Source: Amoebophilaceae bacterium
Lineage (GTDB): Bacteria; Bacteroidota; Bacteroidia; Cytophagales; Amoebophilaceae
Assembly: GCA_025455725.1 (NCBI GenBank)
Contig: JALOLY010000002.1
Location: forward strand, 1 to 64,000
DNA length: 64,000 nucleotides
Direction of reading: 5' to 3'
The number at the start of each line of letters is the position of its first letter. Positions within the stretch are counted from its first letter, which is position 1. A program made the position numbers and the translations under genes. Shown one piece after another: positions 19,541 to 29,363 of this stretch. The notes below the pieces were generated by a model. That model ran no database searches, had not been told where the DNA came from, and worked only from the letters and a program-made list of their open reading frames with translations.

Positions 19541-20057
19541 TTAACTTGCTTCCTGTTCCTCTGTACTTTGTAGGCCTGCCACACCACCCGACACAATAAA
19601 CTTCATGACCTCCGTACTAGCAATATCTAAAGGTGTAACAGAATCCTTAGGAAGAATGAATAAATCACCTGAGAAATTGTAAGAGTGCGGAACATATACT
19701 GCGATACTTCCTGGTAAGTTGATGGCTTTGAGCTCTCTCTGCGTCACAAAGCCCAGTTTTCTCAACTGCACCTCCTTGTTTATTACTACCAATACAGGCT
19801 TGTCAAATCTTTTTTTATTGCCCACAAAGGCAGAGGTTAATTCCTTTAGGGAAGAATAAATAGTACTAATCAGTGGCAATCTGGTAATCAAGCTTTCTGT
19901 AAGATCGAAGGCAGACCTTTCTAATCTTTATCAATCCGTCGATAAAGTGCAGGGCAAGCGAAATAAGATAGGCCGTCAGCACGAAGGGGACCACCAGCAA
20001 CAATCCCCGCATGAAGTATCCAAGCAGATTACGCAACAGTCCCTTATTGAGTTGCAT
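19541..20057 (-). pseudogene. DUF502 membrane protein, broken by internal deletion and frameshift
   Basis: Two overlapping minus-strand frames make up one protein. The first (start ATG at 20055-20057) encodes the N-terminal part with the first membrane helix and FIDGLIKI, then runs off frame. The second frame carries SAFDLTESLITRLPLISTIY, SLKEL, KLGFVTQ, VYVPHSYNFSGDLF and MKFIVSGG, typical of the DUF502 soluble part. Members normally have a second membrane helix between these parts; here about 40-50 codons are missing and the frame is shifted at about 19900-19930. Intact proteins are about 190-200 residues. The remaining pieces have few other lesions, so inactivation may be recent. A functional two-fragment product is unlikely. 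Confidence 0.75.
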
Positions 20058-20248
20058 AGTAACAGCCGTTTTGCATAGAATTTAATGCACACAAAAACAT
20101 TCCACAACTCATCCACTATAACTTTTAGCACTTTAAACATACCAAGAGCCATCCTACAAATGTACACTCTGCACCCCAAGTGCCCCCCCCGGAAAAGAAA
20201 TACACACACAGCGATAGCAAAAGATGTTCAGACCAAATAGAGGCGCAA

Positions 20249-20743
20249 CTATGACGATGTCGTCTTCTTAGAGGACTTAGAGAAGACAGCAATGACCAAT
20301 GCAAACGCAAAGCCCAGCAGCACAGTGCTGACTAGGACACCGATCGCCAAAACCTCTGGAGACATGCGCTGTATGGTCTGTGCTATTTCTCCAATAGAAG
20401 CTTCCTCTATACCTTTCTGCCGCAACGACTCTTGTACACTCTGGGCCAGTTGTGATATAAGGGAAGCATCTACAAACTTGGTATACAAGTAAATAGGACA
20501 TGCATTCACCAGACCCACGAATGCATTACTAATGAGCCCCAACTTAATGCCCTGCTGGTAGGTCATCAAGCCGTTATTGGCCTCCTTGTAGCAATAATGC
20601 CCAAAGTAAATCCCTAATATGAGCACCACATAGTAGAGGTTATTCCATGGCAAACGCTGTAGTCCCATAAACTGAATGACTAGTCCATAGGCAATAAACC
20701 CTAGCACAATAATAAGGCCACTCTTAATGCCAATACGCCACAT
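20249..20743 (-). CDS. DUF4199 membrane protein
   Basis: 164 residues with four hydrophobic segments (about 7-25, 32-48, 66-86 and 134-156). The YYVVLILGIYFG and MTYQQGIKLG region plus the C-terminal helix match the Bacteroidota family DUF4199, of unknown function in the inner membrane. The ATG at 20743 is preferred over a TTG 21 bp upstream, as it sits just before the first membrane helix. No operon partner is clear; smpB is 51 bp upstream on the same strand. Confidence 0.8.
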   Translation of the reverse strand: MWRIGIKSGLIIVLGFIAYGLVIQFMGLQRLPWNNLYYVVLILGIYFGHYCYKEANNGLMTYQQGIKLGLISNAFVGLVNACPIYLYTKFVDASLISQLAQSVQESLRQKGIEEASIGEIAQTIQRMSPEVLAIGVLVSTVLLGFAFALVIAVFSKSSKKTTSS

Positions 20744-20794
20744 ATCTTTTGTAGTAATGCACAAAAACTACTTGCAGATGTTATCTTCAGGTAG

Positions 20795-21262
20795 TTACTG
20801 TACCTGATCACGCCGCATAGTTCTCTCTGCCTCTCGTTCCCTAATACTCCGTCGCTTGTCATGAAGCTTTTTCCCTTTAGACAAGGCAATCTGCAGTTTA
20901 GCTAGCCCCCGCTCATTGATAAAAAGCTGGACGGGAATAATTGTCAGCCCTTTTTCTTTATTACGTAGGAGCTTCTTGAGCTCTCTTTTATTCAAAAGGA
21001 GTTTCCTTTCCCTATTCTCAACGTGATTATAGATATTCCCTTGCTCGTACGCTGCAATGTGCATCCCCTTGACCCAAAGGGCTCTTTCGGCAAAGTAGCA
21101 ATAAGCCTCCTGTAGGCTCACCTTGCCAGCTCTTATAGATTTAATCTCCGTGCCAGTCAAGACCATTCCTGCTGTATACTTGTCCAGGAACGTATACTCA
21201 AAACTCGCCCGCTTGTTTTTAATGACGATGTTCTTGGCTGCTTTCTTGCCTTGTAAGGCCAT
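20795..21262 (-). CDS. smpB: SsrA-binding protein SmpB
   Basis: 155 residues; binds tmRNA and delivers it to stalled ribosomes (trans-translation). The motifs [21 protein letters not shown] (as shorter blocks), IKSIRAGK, GHIxxY-type region [19 protein letters not shown] and the basic C-terminal tail [17 protein letters not shown] are all present. No ssrA gene was found in this window. ATG start; complete. Confidence 0.97.
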   Translation of the reverse strand: MALQGKKAAKNIVIKNKRASFEYTFLDKYTAGMVLTGTEIKSIRAGKVSLQEAYCYFAERALWVKGMHIAAYEQGNIYNHVENRERKLLLNKRELKKLLRNKEKGLTIIPVQLFINERGLAKLQIALSKGKKLHDKRRSIREREAERTMRRDQVQ

Positions 21263-21433
21263 AATATTGAGTGCCTGTATCGACAGCTAAGCTAGGAACG
21301 CACAAAGGGGCAGCCCATTTTACCAAGAAACAGGCTACGTGGACTTCACACTGTGCGGCTGTATCTCTGACAGCAAGTGCCGATATCAACATTAGCCGTC
21401 GGAAGAGGGCAATTTACCATGCAAAAAAGCATC

Positions 21434-22447
21434 CTACAAAGGCATCCTGGATCTAGCAGTTACTTTAAGGTCGCAAAAGTCACCTGATAGGTATTGGTAA
21501 TGGGCTGTTATAGCAATCATGGCTGCGTTATCCGTACAATAGGCTAACTGCGGGATAAACACCGCCCACCCCTCCTGTCTAGCCAGATGCTGTAACCGAC
21601 TTCTTAGACCCGAATTAGCAGCCACACCACCTGCTATAGCAATGGTTTTAATGCCTGTTTGGGAGACAGCTTTCTTGAGTTTATCGAGAAGCATACCGAT
21701 CAGGGTAGCCTGAATACTCGCACAAAGATCATTTCGGTGTTTAGCCAAAAACTGGACGTCTTTGCTTTGGTATTCGTCAAGTAAACGGAGAAAGGCCGTC
21801 TTAATACCACTAAAAGAAAAGTTGAGGTGAGGCATGTTGGTGGCTGGAAATTGAAATCTGTGTGGATCGCCCTGTTGTGCGTAGCGATCAATGAGTGCCC
21901 CTCCAGGATAAGAGAGACCCATTAGTTTGCCTATCTTGTCAAATGCTTCTCCTATGGCGTCATCTTGTGTTTCTCCAATAACCTCCATACACATGTGGTC
22001 CTTAGCGAATATGAGCTGGGTGTGCCCGCCACTTACGTTTAAACCAAGTAGCGGGAAAGTAGGATAGGGCGCTTCTATAAAGTTGGACAAAATGTGAGCA
22101 CGCATATGATGCACGGCGATGAGCGGAATATCCAGCGAAAAAGCAACAGCCTTGGCAAAGGAGATGCCTACTAGCAACGCTCCTAACAGCCCTGGCCCTT
22201 GCGTGAAAGCAACTGCATTTAGCCTCGAAAGGGTAACGTTGGCTTTTTTCATTGCTTGCTCAACCACAGGAATAAGGCGCTGCTGATGTGCACGAGCAGC
22301 CAACTCAGGGACAATACCCCCGTATTGTGCATGCACTGCTTGGGTAGCCACTACGTTGCTTACTATCTTGCCACCGCAAACAACCGCTGCTGCAGTCTCA
22401 TCACACGAGGTCTCAATCGCTAATATGACAGAATTATTCCCTTGCAT
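21434..22447 (-). CDS. tsaD: tRNA N6-threonylcarbamoyladenosine synthase TsaD
   Basis: 337 residues; transfers the threonylcarbamoyl group to A37 of ANN-decoding tRNAs, with TsaB and TsaE. Visible motifs are AIETSCDETAAAVV, GGIVPELAARAH, the metal-binding HHMRAHILS, NVSGGHTQL, and GGVAANSGLR near the C terminus. ATG start at 22445-22447. Its start lies 5 bp from the start of the divergent tamB gene, so each promoter must overlap the other gene. Confidence 0.97.
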   Translation of the reverse strand: MQGNNSVILAIETSCDETAAAVVCGGKIVSNVVATQAVHAQYGGIVPELAARAHQQRLIPVVEQAMKKANVTLSRLNAVAFTQGPGLLGALLVGISFAKAVAFSLDIPLIAVHHMRAHILSNFIEAPYPTFPLLGLNVSGGHTQLIFAKDHMCMEVIGETQDDAIGEAFDKIGKLMGLSYPGGALIDRYAQQGDPHRFQFPATNMPHLNFSFSGIKTAFLRLLDEYQSKDVQFLAKHRNDLCASIQATLIGMLLDKLKKAVSQTGIKTIAIAGGVAANSGLRSRLQHLARQEGWAVFIPQLAYCTDNAAMIAITAHYQYLSGDFCDLKVTARSRMPL

Positions 22448-22452
22448 TGGAC

Positions 22453-25400
22453 ATGCCTAAACAAAGAACGAAGCTAATCAAAAAAAACATAGGCAGCCTT
22501 TTAAAATGGTTCCTGGCGATTATGCTTAGCCTGTTCGTGAGCACTTTGATAGTACTACAGTTTCCCCATATTCAGAACCGCTTATTTGGCAAACTGCTAC
22601 AGCGCCTAAGTCATACCACTCAGTTTGCCATCACACACCAGCACTTTCAGCTCAATTGGCTACACCATGCCTCACTTACTGGACTCACCATCAAAGACCC
22701 CCAAAACAACACGATACTAGCAGTAGACCAACTAGCAATTAAGGTAAATCCTCTTCAACTACTGATGGACGGTTGCATGACGCTGAAAAAGATTCGTATC
22801 CGAGGCGCCCAGGTACATCTTCACAGAAAAGAAGGCGAATCGTACTATAGCATACATGTCTTGCTACAGCGACTGATGGGTACCACAACATCAGCATCCA
22901 CTACCTGGCAGACTGGACCGGTTGTAATTGAGCGTGTGTATTTACAAGACACAGCATTTTCTATGCATGATCAACAAAACGCGCCTATACAAGGCATTTT
23001 TGACCCTAAACATTTCACTATTAATCAAATAAGCGCTAAAATATCTAACTTAAAAGCCCAAGAAAACACGTTGAGGGCAGACATTCGTCATTTTACAGGT
23101 AAACATGCCAGTGGGCTACTACGGATCGACCATTTCAGCACTTCTCTGTTTGTTTCTCCAGATAACATACAATGCAGAAGGGTGCAGCTTCGCACAAAAG
23201 ACAGTACGCTAGAGGGAAGCTGCACCCTTATTTATGACCGCTCTCTAACTTCAGCAGCATTTATCGATCGTGTGTATATGACAGCACACCTCAATAATGC
23301 TATCATTGCTACTCAAGAGCTTGCTGTCTTTGTCCCCTACTTCAAAGAGCACAAAACTTCCTATCACCTGAGAGGTATGTTGGATGGTAAGTTCAATGAT
23401 TTTTACATCAAGGACTTGCAGCTTAGGTTTGGAGAACAAGGCAGTTACTTTCAGAGCTGTCTAAGCCTACAGGGACTACCTCATGTACCAAAGGTTCGAT
23501 TTAACATAGACTTGGAACAAAGCGTTCTGTATACCCAAGATTTGCTCCCTTATTTAGACGCCAACACCTGCCAACTGCTAGAGAAGTTTAGTTGTGTGAA
23601 AGTGAAGGGCCGCTTCTGTGGGATGTCAGCTGATTTTATGGCCCAAGCCATCTTGGACACAAACCTGGGAAAGTTGACTACTGACTTAGTATTCCAGATA
23701 GATAACGTCTCTAAACGTACTACTTACAAGGGAACCATTGTTACCAGTAATTTTGAGCTAGGCACATGGCTGAATAGTGCTGCTGTGCAGCAGCTATCCA
23801 TGCGAGGACAGATAGACGGAGAAGGCTTAAACTTGGCTACCGCACGCTTCCAATTAAACGCCAACATTCATAAGCTTAGCGTCAAGAACTGTGCCTACAA
23901 AAATATCTGGGCACATGGGCGCTTTGCTCAATCATTTTTTCAAGGCAAACTTACTATTGATGATCCCTACCTGAAGTTCCAGGCTGATGTAGCCATTAAC
24001 CTAAACCAGAATGTCGAAAACATTGTCATCAGTGGGATTTTAGACAGAGCATGTCTACGGGAACTGCACTTCACTGACCGCTGTGCCACCCTCAGCACGC
24101 AGCTGTCTATTGCCACGCAAGGCCTATCATTAGATACCATTACAATAGATGCCCAGTTACACCAGGTTTGTTTTAGTTTTGAGGGAGAAGAAATAAAGTT
24201 AGACGCTTTACACATACGAAAAGATCATAGTGGCTCGGGGCATCTTTTAGCAATAGACTCGGCATTGTTTGCGCTCAAAGCTGAAGGGGACTTTTCCTAT
24301 GCCAGTCTGGCTAACGACCTGAACAGATTCATACAAGACTATCAATATCGCTGGAGGCACACGGGCATTACTTCTCGGAGGGATACATTGCAATCCTATA
24401 CGCTAGCTTATCATCTTCACTGCAAAGACATTAACCCACTGCTCCATGTTTTTGGTATTGATGCACATGTATCACCCAACACACAACTTGAGGGCAACTT
24501 TTTGCAACAGGAGGAGACAACCTTTTCCCTACGCCTTGTTGAGGCAGCATCCCTTTCTTTCAAACAAAATCGATGGCGCAATACGCATTTAGAACTGTCT
24601 GCCAATCGATCCAAAGATGGCCAAGCCATATCAGCTGTAGTGCAACTGGCCTCTGAAGAACAGCAATGGGGTACATTCAGTACTACAAAAGATCTTGCTG
24701 TAACACTTGCCTGGAAAGATGATCAGATCTGCTTCAGCAGCAACATCGGCCCACCAGAAAGTCCCAAACAGCTGAGTATACGGGGCACGGCGTTGTTGTT
24801 AGACAGCGCTATAGAGATTACATTGATACCCAGCCAGGTGTTGTACGCTGACAATCAGTGGCAGGTACATCCAGCAAACCGAATCATACTAAGCAAATCA
24901 CGGATAGAGTTCCAAGACTTTACGTTCTACAAAGGGCAACAGCACATCAGCCTTAGGGGGGCATTATCTTCAACCCCTACGGAGGTACTGCACCTAACCG
25001 TTCAGGATTGCTTATTGAACAACTTTGCTTTTTTGATCAACAGGCCTATCACAGGGGTACTTAATGCAACAGCGACGTTACAAGGACCATTGAGTCAGCC
25101 CTACATAAACAGCGACGTAACCCTCGAACAATTTACTATTGCACATCTTTTGATAGGTGACCTGCATGCACATGTTGACTGGCATCATGCCTCACAGCGA
25201 TGTAACATAGACTGCCGATTAGATCATCTTCAACAACAAGTTGTGACGCTCCAGGGGTACTATGAACCGCTAAAAAAAGCGGATAGCCTGCAGCTTGTAG
25301 CCCACTTCTCTCATACCCCACTTGCTACCTTGGAGCTTCTAGTAGCCAAACATTTGTCCCAATTAGCCGGTGAGCTCAGCGGCACTGTCTATATCAGCGG

Positions 25401-26913
25401 TAGCCCCTCTAGCCCTCAGATTACCGGTGGGGCAAGTATCACAGATACCACTGTGCGGGTAAACTATTTGAATACACTGTACAAAATAAGTGGGTCATGC
25501 ACATTTACCGGCCAGGCGATCAACATTACCACACTCCATTTATTTGACGACCAACAGGGCAAAGCCGTACTGCAAGGCAACATCATTCACAACGGGTTGA
25601 AGGATTTTGAAATCGATGCGCAAGGTAGTATGACGAATTTCAAGTTGCTTAGTACGACCTCAAAAGACAACGCATACTTCTACGGGACTTGTATCTTAAG
25701 TGGCAGCTTAACTGCCTCTGGGCCCGTCAACAACATGGCGGTATGCCTAACCTCAAAAACCGACTCAGGTACCCATATCTCTGTCCCAGTACATGGACAT
25801 AGGGCCAAGAGTACCGTTGCGTCATATGACTTCATTCAGTTCGTAAATTTTAAAACGCAATACCAAAACGAAGAGGTTCAGACCCAACGGGTCGCCTTGA
25901 AGGGCCTCAAGTTTACATTACTCCTGGAGATTACGCCTGACGCATATGCAGAGATTATCTTGGACGAAAAAGGTGGTGATGTGATGAAAGGGTGTGGACG
26001 AGGCAGCATAAAATTAGAGGTCGACACAGAGGGAGCGCTTACTATGACCGGTGGGTTTAAGTTTGTAGAAGGTGTATACAACCTTGCACTCTACCGCATG
26101 AGTCACAAAACTTTTAAAATTCAACCAGAGAGTGAGGTCACCTGGTATGACAGTCCTTCCCAAGGTGTACTCAACATCCAAGCAGTGTACGAGCAGCGAG
26201 CTGTACTAACACCCCTCTTAGACAGCCCTGAAACAACAAGACTGACCACCAAGAAGCATCTAGTGCAAGTGGTGGTAGGTCTGCAAGGAGCATTTCTATC
26301 CCCCAAAAAGAGTTTTACGATTCATTTTCCAGAATATTCAGGTATGTCAGCCACCATTATAAACGAATTCAAACAGAGGGCAGCACAAGACAAGCAGTAT
26401 GCAGAAGCCCAGGCCTTGAGTCTCTTACTCTTTCAAGAGTTTGCTCATAGCAAGACAGTAGAGCCAAGTATTAATACCGTGAGCAGGCATTTGAGCACAT
26501 TTATTTCTCAACAATTAAGTCATCTCACCTCTAGCCTGAATGACGATCTAGAGGTAGAAGTAGATATTGATACGCAAGAAATAGGACGCCTGAACTTCGG
26601 TAATCTACACTTCAACCTCTCTTATAATCTTATTGGTGGTAGGTTGAAGCTATCTAGAAGAGGAACCGTCTTTGGCAACACAGGAGAGGCGTTGCGCATA
26701 GATCAACTGATAGGTGACTGGACGATAACGTATGTGCTGACTAAAGATGGAAGATATAAGGCGAAGCTATACAAAAAAGACACCACCACAGGCGCGGATA
26801 GCAAAGCAATCCTCTCCGGAGGAATTAGCCTGATGTATACTAGGAGTTTTAACCGATGGAGGGAGTTGTGGAGCGGCAGCAAACATCCCGCAAACGAAAA
26901 GAAAGACAAGTAG
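22453..26913 (+). CDS. tamB: Translocation and assembly module protein TamB (DUF490)
   Basis: 1486 residues. A single N-terminal membrane anchor (about residues 14-36) is followed by a very long beta-rich periplasmic region typical of AsmA/TamB-type lipid-transfer proteins, and a C-terminal DUF490 domain (last 400 residues; GRGSIKLEVDTEGALTMTGG, SYNLIGGRLKLSRRG). TamB works with an Omp85 partner in outer-membrane protein insertion and/or lipid transport between membranes. The ATG at 22453 is preferred over TTG at 22447. The size is usual for Bacteroidota. It is convergent with the coiled-coil locus downstream. Confidence 0.92.
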   Translation: MPKQRTKLIKKNIGSLLKWFLAIMLSLFVSTLIVLQFPHIQNRLFGKLLQRLSHTTQFAITHQHFQLNWLHHASLTGLTIKDPQNNTILAVDQLAIKVNPLQLLMDGCMTLKKIRIRGAQVHLHRKEGESYYSIHVLLQRLMGTTTSASTTWQTGPVVIERVYLQDTAFSMHDQQNAPIQGIFDPKHFTINQISAKISNLKAQENTLRADIRHFTGKHASGLLRIDHFSTSLFVSPDNIQCRRVQLRTKDSTLEGSCTLIYDRSLTSAAFIDRVYMTAHLNNAIIATQELAVFVPYFKEHKTSYHLRGMLDGKFNDFYIKDLQLRFGEQGSYFQSCLSLQGLPHVPKVRFNIDLEQSVLYTQDLLPYLDANTCQLLEKFSCVKVKGRFCGMSADFMAQAILDTNLGKLTTDLVFQIDNVSKRTTYKGTIVTSNFELGTWLNSAAVQQLSMRGQIDGEGLNLATARFQLNANIHKLSVKNCAYKNIWAHGRFAQSFFQGKLTIDDPYLKFQADVAINLNQNVENIVISGILDRACLRELHFTDRCATLSTQLSIATQGLSLDTITIDAQLHQVCFSFEGEEIKLDALHIRKDHSGSGHLLAIDSALFALKAEGDFSYASLANDLNRFIQDYQYRWRHTGITSRRDTLQSYTLAYHLHCKDINPLLHVFGIDAHVSPNTQLEGNFLQQEETTFSLRLVEAASLSFKQNRWRNTHLELSANRSKDGQAISAVVQLASEEQQWGTFSTTKDLAVTLAWKDDQICFSSNIGPPESPKQLSIRGTALLLDSAIEITLIPSQVLYADNQWQVHPANRIILSKSRIEFQDFTFYKGQQHISLRGALSSTPTEVLHLTVQDCLLNNFAFLINRPITGVLNATATLQGPLSQPYINSDVTLEQFTIAHLLIGDLHAHVDWHHASQRCNIDCRLDHLQQQVVTLQGYYEPLKKADSLQLVAHFSHTPLATLELLVAKHLSQLAGELSGTVYISGSPSSPQITGGASITDTTVRVNYLNTLYKISGSCTFTGQAINITTLHLFDDQQGKAVLQGNIIHNGLKDFEIDAQGSMTNFKLLSTTSKDNAYFYGTCILSGSLTASGPVNNMAVCLTSKTDSGTHISVPVHGHRAKSTVASYDFIQFVNFKTQYQNEEVQTQRVALKGLKFTLLLEITPDAYAEIILDEKGGDVMKGCGRGSIKLEVDTEGALTMTGGFKFVEGVYNLALYRMSHKTFKIQPESEVTWYDSPSQGVLNIQAVYEQRAVLTPLLDSPETTRLTTKKHLVQVVVGLQGAFLSPKKSFTIHFPEYSGMSATIINEFKQRAAQDKQYAEAQALSLLLFQEFAHSKTVEPSINTVSRHLSTFISQQLSHLTSSLNDDLEVEVDIDTQEIGRLNFGNLHFNLSYNLIGGRLKLSRRGTVFGNTGEALRIDQLIGDWTITYVLTKDGRYKAKLYKKDTTTGADSKAILSGGISLMYTRSFNRWRELWSGSKHPANEKKDK

Positions 26914-26977
26914 CGACAGAGCGGCTGACCATACGTCAAATCAAGCTAGCAGCACCCACCTTTTATTTTGGAAAAAC

Positions 26978-27901
26978 TCATTCGTTGAGGAACGATCCGT
27001 TACCAAGAGATTCAGAATCAACGGGGCTGAGTGTACAAGTAATAGCCTCCGGTACTACTCCCTTTACGCTCGGTTCTACAGGATTCACTATATCACAGAT
27101 GTTCTTCACTACGCTACAAGATACCAGCAGACCGTCCCTCTTAGTTTTCTTTTCTTTTTTATTGTCCTCTACGCTCTTATTTTCATCACTCAAAATAAAC
27201 CTATCGAAATCCATCCCCTCAACAAAGATAAATAAACAATTATGGAACTCCCTTAGAGCACTAGACAAACAACGAATATCTTTCATCGTGTCCTCTAAAT
27301 CCGCATCAACGCTTTCAACCCTCTTCTTAGTCTTAGAGAGTAGCGTATCGAGGCCACTAACTTGCTTCCGTAGCGGCTCGAGGTCTTTTTCACGCTGCTC
27401 ATTAGCCAAAGAGGCCTGTGTTTCCAGTTCTTTGACAAGATCCGCATCAACATTTTCAACCCGCTCCTTAGTCTGAGTGAGTTGCGTATCGAAGCCGTTG
27501 ACTTGCCGTTGCAGCTGTTCGAGCTTTTCCAGTTCTTCGATGCGATTCGCATTCACACTTTCAACCTGCTCCTTAGTCTGAGTGAGTTGCGTATCGAAGC
27601 CGTTGACTTGCCGTCGTAGCTGTTCGAGCTCCCTTTCGCGCTGCTCATTAGCCAAAGAGACCTGCCTTTCCAGTTTTTTGACAAGATCCGCATCAACATT
27701 TTCAACCTGCTCCTTAGTCTGAGTGAGTTGCGTATCGAAGCCGTTGACTTGCCGCTGCAGCTGTTCGAGCTCTCTTTCGCGCTGCTCACTAGCTAAAGAA
27801 GTCTGCTTTTCCAGTTCCTCGATACGCTCACTCAGCTCTGCGTTGCTGCAGTGCACGAATAAAAGCAAGCACACGACACCAATTTTTGCATCTCTGAACA
27901 T
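26978..27901 (-). CDS. Secreted repeat-containing coiled-coil protein
   Basis: 307 residues. Residues 1-21 look like an export signal (hydrophobic GVVCLLLFVH, cleavage near SNA). Residues 26-202 are four copies of a 47-residue, heptad-like coiled-coil repeat with the core RQVNGFDTQLTQTK and SLANEQRERELEQL; the third copy lacks 12 residues at its start and the fourth is the most diverged. A non-repetitive C-terminal domain (about 203-307) has several cysteines and no recognised motif. It lies 58 bp after another coiled-coil lipoprotein on the same strand, probably one transcript. Likely periplasmic or surface exposed; function unknown. No homologue is recognised. Confidence 0.7.
   Translation of the reverse strand: MFRDAKIGVVCLLLFVHCSNAELSERIEELEKQTSLASEQRERELEQLQRQVNGFDTQLTQTKEQVENVDADLVKKLERQVSLANEQRERELEQLRRQVNGFDTQLTQTKEQVESVNANRIEELEKLEQLQRQVNGFDTQLTQTKERVENVDADLVKELETQASLANEQREKDLEPLRKQVSGLDTLLSKTKKRVESVDADLEDTMKDIRCLSSALREFHNCLFIFVEGMDFDRFILSDENKSVEDNKKEKKTKRDGLLVSCSVVKNICDIVNPVEPSVKGVVPEAITCTLSPVDSESLGNGSFLNE
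27296..27826 (-). repeat. Intragenic 141-bp tandem repeats (about 3.7 copies)
   Basis: The coding sequence of the secreted coiled-coil protein contains near-identical units encoding 47 residues (register Leu30, Leu77, Leu124, then Leu159 after a 36-bp deletion). High DNA similarity between units means copy number can change by recombination without breaking the frame. Confidence 0.85.
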
Positions 27902-27959
27902 ACTGCTGCTATTTATATCATCAATAAAGAAGAAGAACCCAAAAGAAGGAATTACCCTC

Positions 27960-29015
27960 TTACCCTATATCATTGTTTCTGGTTCTGGTTCTGGAACCCG
28001 CACTAGCAATTTCTGCAGCACGTAGGCTCGCCTGTAACCTAAGCACTTCTGCCTCTGCTACTGCCTTCCCCGATTCTGCCTCTTTTCTTGCTGCCTCTTC
28101 TGTTGCATACTGACCCTGTATTGCCACCTTTGCTGCCTCTGCATCATCGCGCTGAGCCTCCGCTCTCAAAGCCCTGGACACCACCTTATGCCGACCCCAA
28201 AGCACGCCCCCCGCCACTAACACTGCTGCTGTACACACCCCCGTCCCCATACCCAGATGATTTATTTGCCCATTTTCTATTGATGGTAAGCCAAGCAGAC
28301 TCCCAAAATTCCAGGGAGATCCTTCTAAACCACGAATTGCCTGATCAGCGCTAAGACGACTAATGTTTATGCATGCGTCGTACTTACCTTGAAGGTCCTC
28401 GTGCTTCTTCCCTGCTTTTTTCAGTTTGCTTTCCAAGTCTGCAATGCTTCCTTGACTTTCGGTCAGATTCATTTCTAGAGCATCTACGCGAGACCTGCAG
28501 GCATTTTTTGACTCCTTGCACTGCTCATCTAAGGCTCCGTAGTCTCTTCGTAACGCACTCAGCTGATCGCCTAAAACATCTCTCTGTACGTTGCACTCCT
28601 CGAGGTTTCTGTTGCCAGCACTTATAATCTCACCCAGTCTCTGTCCCTGTTCCTGTATTTGTGTTTGCATCTGTAGCACAGCACCCTCTAGCGGTGAGCT
28701 GTCAGAAATCCAGCTTTCCCCCTCTACAACCCTCAGGCCGCTACCACACTGGCTTAATGTTTCCTCTAACTTTTCTTTGCTATCCCGACACTCATGCAGC
28801 GCTATCTTGCAGTGGGAGATATGACACGGCCCCTCGCTGTCTGGACTAAAAAATACTTGGCCGAGGCCCATGTCGAACTGCTCATAACAACCACTTCCCC
28901 CTTTTACGGAGTCTTCCTGCGTCACAGATAACATCTGGTGCCCGTTACAGCTGCCTAATAAAGAAGCCCCCCAAAAAAGGGTGCCAACGAGACAAAAAAC
29001 CTTGGTGTTCTTCAT
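27960..29015 (-). CDS. Coiled-coil lipoprotein with a C-terminal membrane segment
   Basis: 351 residues from the ATG at 29013-29015, chosen because it gives a clean lipoprotein signal: MKNTKVF, a hydrophobic core and lipobox LLGSC with Cys23. The frame extends 59 codons further upstream without such sense. Residues about 75-240 are coiled-coil-prone (QMQTQIQEQGQRLGEI, LEMNLTESQGSIADLESKL). A single hydrophobic segment (about 254-274, VCTAAVLVAGGVLW) is followed by an Ala/Glu-rich helix to the end. Cysteines are frequent in the first half. No recognised family. It is the first gene of a pair with the 47-residue-repeat protein. Confidence 0.7.
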   Translation of the reverse strand: MKNTKVFCLVGTLFWGASLLGSCNGHQMLSVTQEDSVKGGSGCYEQFDMGLGQVFFSPDSEGPCHISHCKIALHECRDSKEKLEETLSQCGSGLRVVEGESWISDSSPLEGAVLQMQTQIQEQGQRLGEIISAGNRNLEECNVQRDVLGDQLSALRRDYGALDEQCKESKNACRSRVDALEMNLTESQGSIADLESKLKKAGKKHEDLQGKYDACINISRLSADQAIRGLEGSPWNFGSLLGLPSIENGQINHLGMGTGVCTAAVLVAGGVLWGRHKVVSRALRAEAQRDDAEAAKVAIQGQYATEEAARKEAESGKAVAEAEVLRLQASLRAAEIASAGSRTRTRNNDIG

Positions 29016-29363
29016 GAAGTGAGGCGCTAAACTGTCTCTTTCTCTCTCGAGCTTGTGTCTACTGATTTGCCCTACCTTTAAGAATCCGGAGTGCAGCTGG
29101 CCACAATATGCTTGAAAAAAGGCCAAAAAGTCAAGTCCTAGGCCTATTTTGGGGCTAGCTTTTCGAGCAAGCACAAGCTTCTCCATTTGCATTTGGCCAT
29201 ACCTCTCCTTTTTTTTGCAAATTGCCGGGCTTCTAGATTAACCATCTTCGGAACAGCGCAGGCGATATACGCGAACTGAACGAGGTCAAACGCACTCCGC
29301 AAATAGGTACGTTGTCGTTTGGCATGCACTCGCATTGAGACTCACAAATAAAAGTTAACGGAG
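29016..29363. other. Divergent spacer with weak open frames
   Basis: A 348-bp gap between the coiled-coil lipoprotein (minus) and the dicarboxylate carrier (plus), so it must hold both promoters. Minus-strand frames at 29016-29192 and 29144-29335 are open but lack a recognisable motif. Nothing else seen. Confidence 0.45.

Noticed and set aside
26856..27476. 206-residue plus-strand frame
   Set aside because: It is antisense to the secreted coiled-coil protein, whose repeats and signal peptide are clearly coding; the Ser-rich composition is a typical shadow.
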